Shown piece by piece: positions 5,702-6,656 of a DNA stretch of 6,656 nucleotides; within the stretch, counting starts at the first letter, position 1, and each line of letters begins with the position of its first letter. Position numbers and translations under genes: made by a program. The notes beneath the pieces are model-generated. The model was not told the DNA's origin, searched no databases, and was given only the letters and a program-made list of their open reading frames with translations. Origin of the DNA: Halonatronomonas sp964558325 (GTDB lineage: Bacteria > Bacillota > Halanaerobiia > Halanaerobiales > Halarsenatibacteraceae); assembly GCA_964558325.1 (NCBI GenBank), contig CAZLCX010000078.1:1-6656 (forward strand), in the 5' to 3' direction.

Positions 5702-6656
5702 ATGAGAAAATTAACTTTTTTGATGGTGGTTGCTCTTGTTTTAATGCTGAGTGTTACTACAGCAGCACAGGATAAAGTTACTATTGACTTCTGGCATGCA
5801 ATGGGTGGACATAACCTGGATGTAACAGAAACTCTGGTAGAAAGATTTAATGAAGAGCATGATGATATCGAAGTTGTACCACAGAACACCGGAACCTATA
5901 ATGACACTTTAACCAAAGCTGAATCTGCAGTTAAAAGTGGGGATGCACCACATATTATTCAAATTTATGAAATTGGAACTCAGGTAATGGTAGATAGTGG
6001 TATAATAATGCCAGTTGAAGAATTGGGAAAAGAGGTTGCTGAAGATGATAGTTTTGATTGGGGTAAATTTTTAACACCGGTTTCTGATTATTATCAGGTA
6101 GATGGACAGCTAAATTCTATGCCTTTTAATTCATCTACACCGATTTTATATTATAATAAGGATGCCTTTGAGGAAGCAGGTCTTGATCCCAATGATCCAC
6201 CTAAAACCTTCAGTGAGCTAAAAGAATATGCCGAAAAGCTGACTATTAAAGATGATGATGGAGATGTCGAGCGTTACGGCTTTACACTTGGTATAGTTGG
6301 CTGGTTTGTAGAACAGATGGTTGCCAATCAGGATGGACTGCTGGTAAATAACAACAATGGTCGTGATGGCAGAGCAACTGAATCTTATTTAAATGAAGAG
6401 CCGACTGTTAGATTTGTTGAGCTGTGGGAAGAAATGGTCGACGAAGAGATAATGTCAAATCCCGGCCGCGGCTGGGATGGAGCCAAACAGGCTTTCTTAT
6501 CAGGGCGTGCGGCAATGATGATCGAATCTACTGCTCAGGTTACTAATTTTACAGAAAATGCTGAAGAATCCGGATATGAACTGGGTACAGCCTTCCTACC
6601 TCGTCCTGATGATGTAGACCGGGGTGGAGTAATTATAGGTGGAGCCAGCCTCTGGG
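5702..6656 (+). CDS. ugpB: Glycerol-3-phosphate ABC transporter binding protein UgpB (3' end missing)
   Basis: This is the first 318 codons of a solute-binding protein; the frame is still open at the window edge (E. coli UgpB is 438 residues). It captures sn-glycerol-3-phosphate, and probably its diesters, outside the inner membrane for the Ugp ABC importer. Shared with E. coli UgpB are FWHAMGG (30-36), TYND (65-68), QIYEIGT (87-93), PFNSSTPILYYNKDAFEEAG (141-160), LDPNDPPKTF (161-170) and IIGGASLW (311-318). Y66, E90, S144 or S145, S276 and G313 fall where UgpB contacts its ligand. The signal peptide covers about residues 1-22 (TAA before Q23). There is no lipobox cysteine, so the protein is likely a free periplasmic protein. 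It is acidic (about 58 D+E against 20 K+R after the signal). The start follows AGGAGAGG at 5686-5693. Control is by PhoP boxes plus a consensus promoter; the permease and ATPase genes probably follow outside the window. Confidence 0.93.
   Translation, partial: MRKLTFLMVVALVLMLSVTTAAQDKVTIDFWHAMGGHNLDVTETLVERFNEEHDDIEVVPQNTGTYNDTLTKAESAVKSGDAPHIIQIYEIGTQVMVDSGIIMPVEELGKEVAEDDSFDWGKFLTPVSDYYQVDGQLNSMPFNSSTPILYYNKDAFEEAGLDPNDPPKTFSELKEYAEKLTIKDDDGDVERYGFTLGIVGWFVEQMVANQDGLLVNNNNGRDGRATESYLNEEPTVRFVELWEEMVDEEIMSNPGRGWDGAKQAFLSGRAAMMIESTAQVTNFTENAEESGYELGTAFLPRPDDVDRGGVIIGGASLW

Overview
The window (6656 bases, AT-rich, all genes on the + strand) looks like chromosomal DNA of an anaerobic, probably salt-loving member of the Firmicutes with a two-membrane envelope. 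A relative of Halanaerobium is my best guess, from these clues: strong AGGAGG-type ribosome binding sites, a PhoP-box array of the Firmicutes type, very acidic exported proteins, and a solute-binding protein with an ordinary signal peptide and no lipobox cysteine. The genus is an inference from style, not a database match.

Region 1 (about 1-3592) is a two-gene DNA-repair operon: a Mre11/SbcD-type metallophosphoesterase followed, with an 11-base overlap, by its Rad50/SbcC-type ATPase partner. The ATPase is short for an SbcC protein and resembles the YhaN subfamily. It has no zinc-hook CxxC; a short, apparently beta-rich segment lies in the middle of its coiled coil.

Region 2 (3593-3829) is an AT-rich spacer with weak hairpins and a perfect 10-base palindrome but no convincing promoter or PhoP box. 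Region 3 (3830-5260) is a secreted PhoA-family alkaline phosphatase with all metal and nucleophile residues, closed by a clear intrinsic terminator.

Region 4 (5261-5701) is a long regulatory spacer. It holds four PhoP-box hexamers at exact 11-base steps followed by TATAAT, a leader with overlapping inverted repeats, and then a perfect TTGACA-17-TATAAT promoter whose -35 box lies inside a 15-base dyad. Region 5 (5702 to the window end) is the start of ugpB, the glycerol-3-phosphate-binding protein of an ABC importer, cut off by the window edge.

Regions 3-5 form a phosphorus-scavenging unit: the exported phosphatase frees phosphate from organic esters and the Ugp system captures glycerol-3-phosphate. 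The PhoP boxes tie ugpB to phosphate starvation. The repair operon appears functionally unrelated. I see no mobile element, CRISPR array, rRNA or tRNA. The most interesting signals are the layered ugpB control region and the hook-less Rad50-like protein, rather than an obviously new system.
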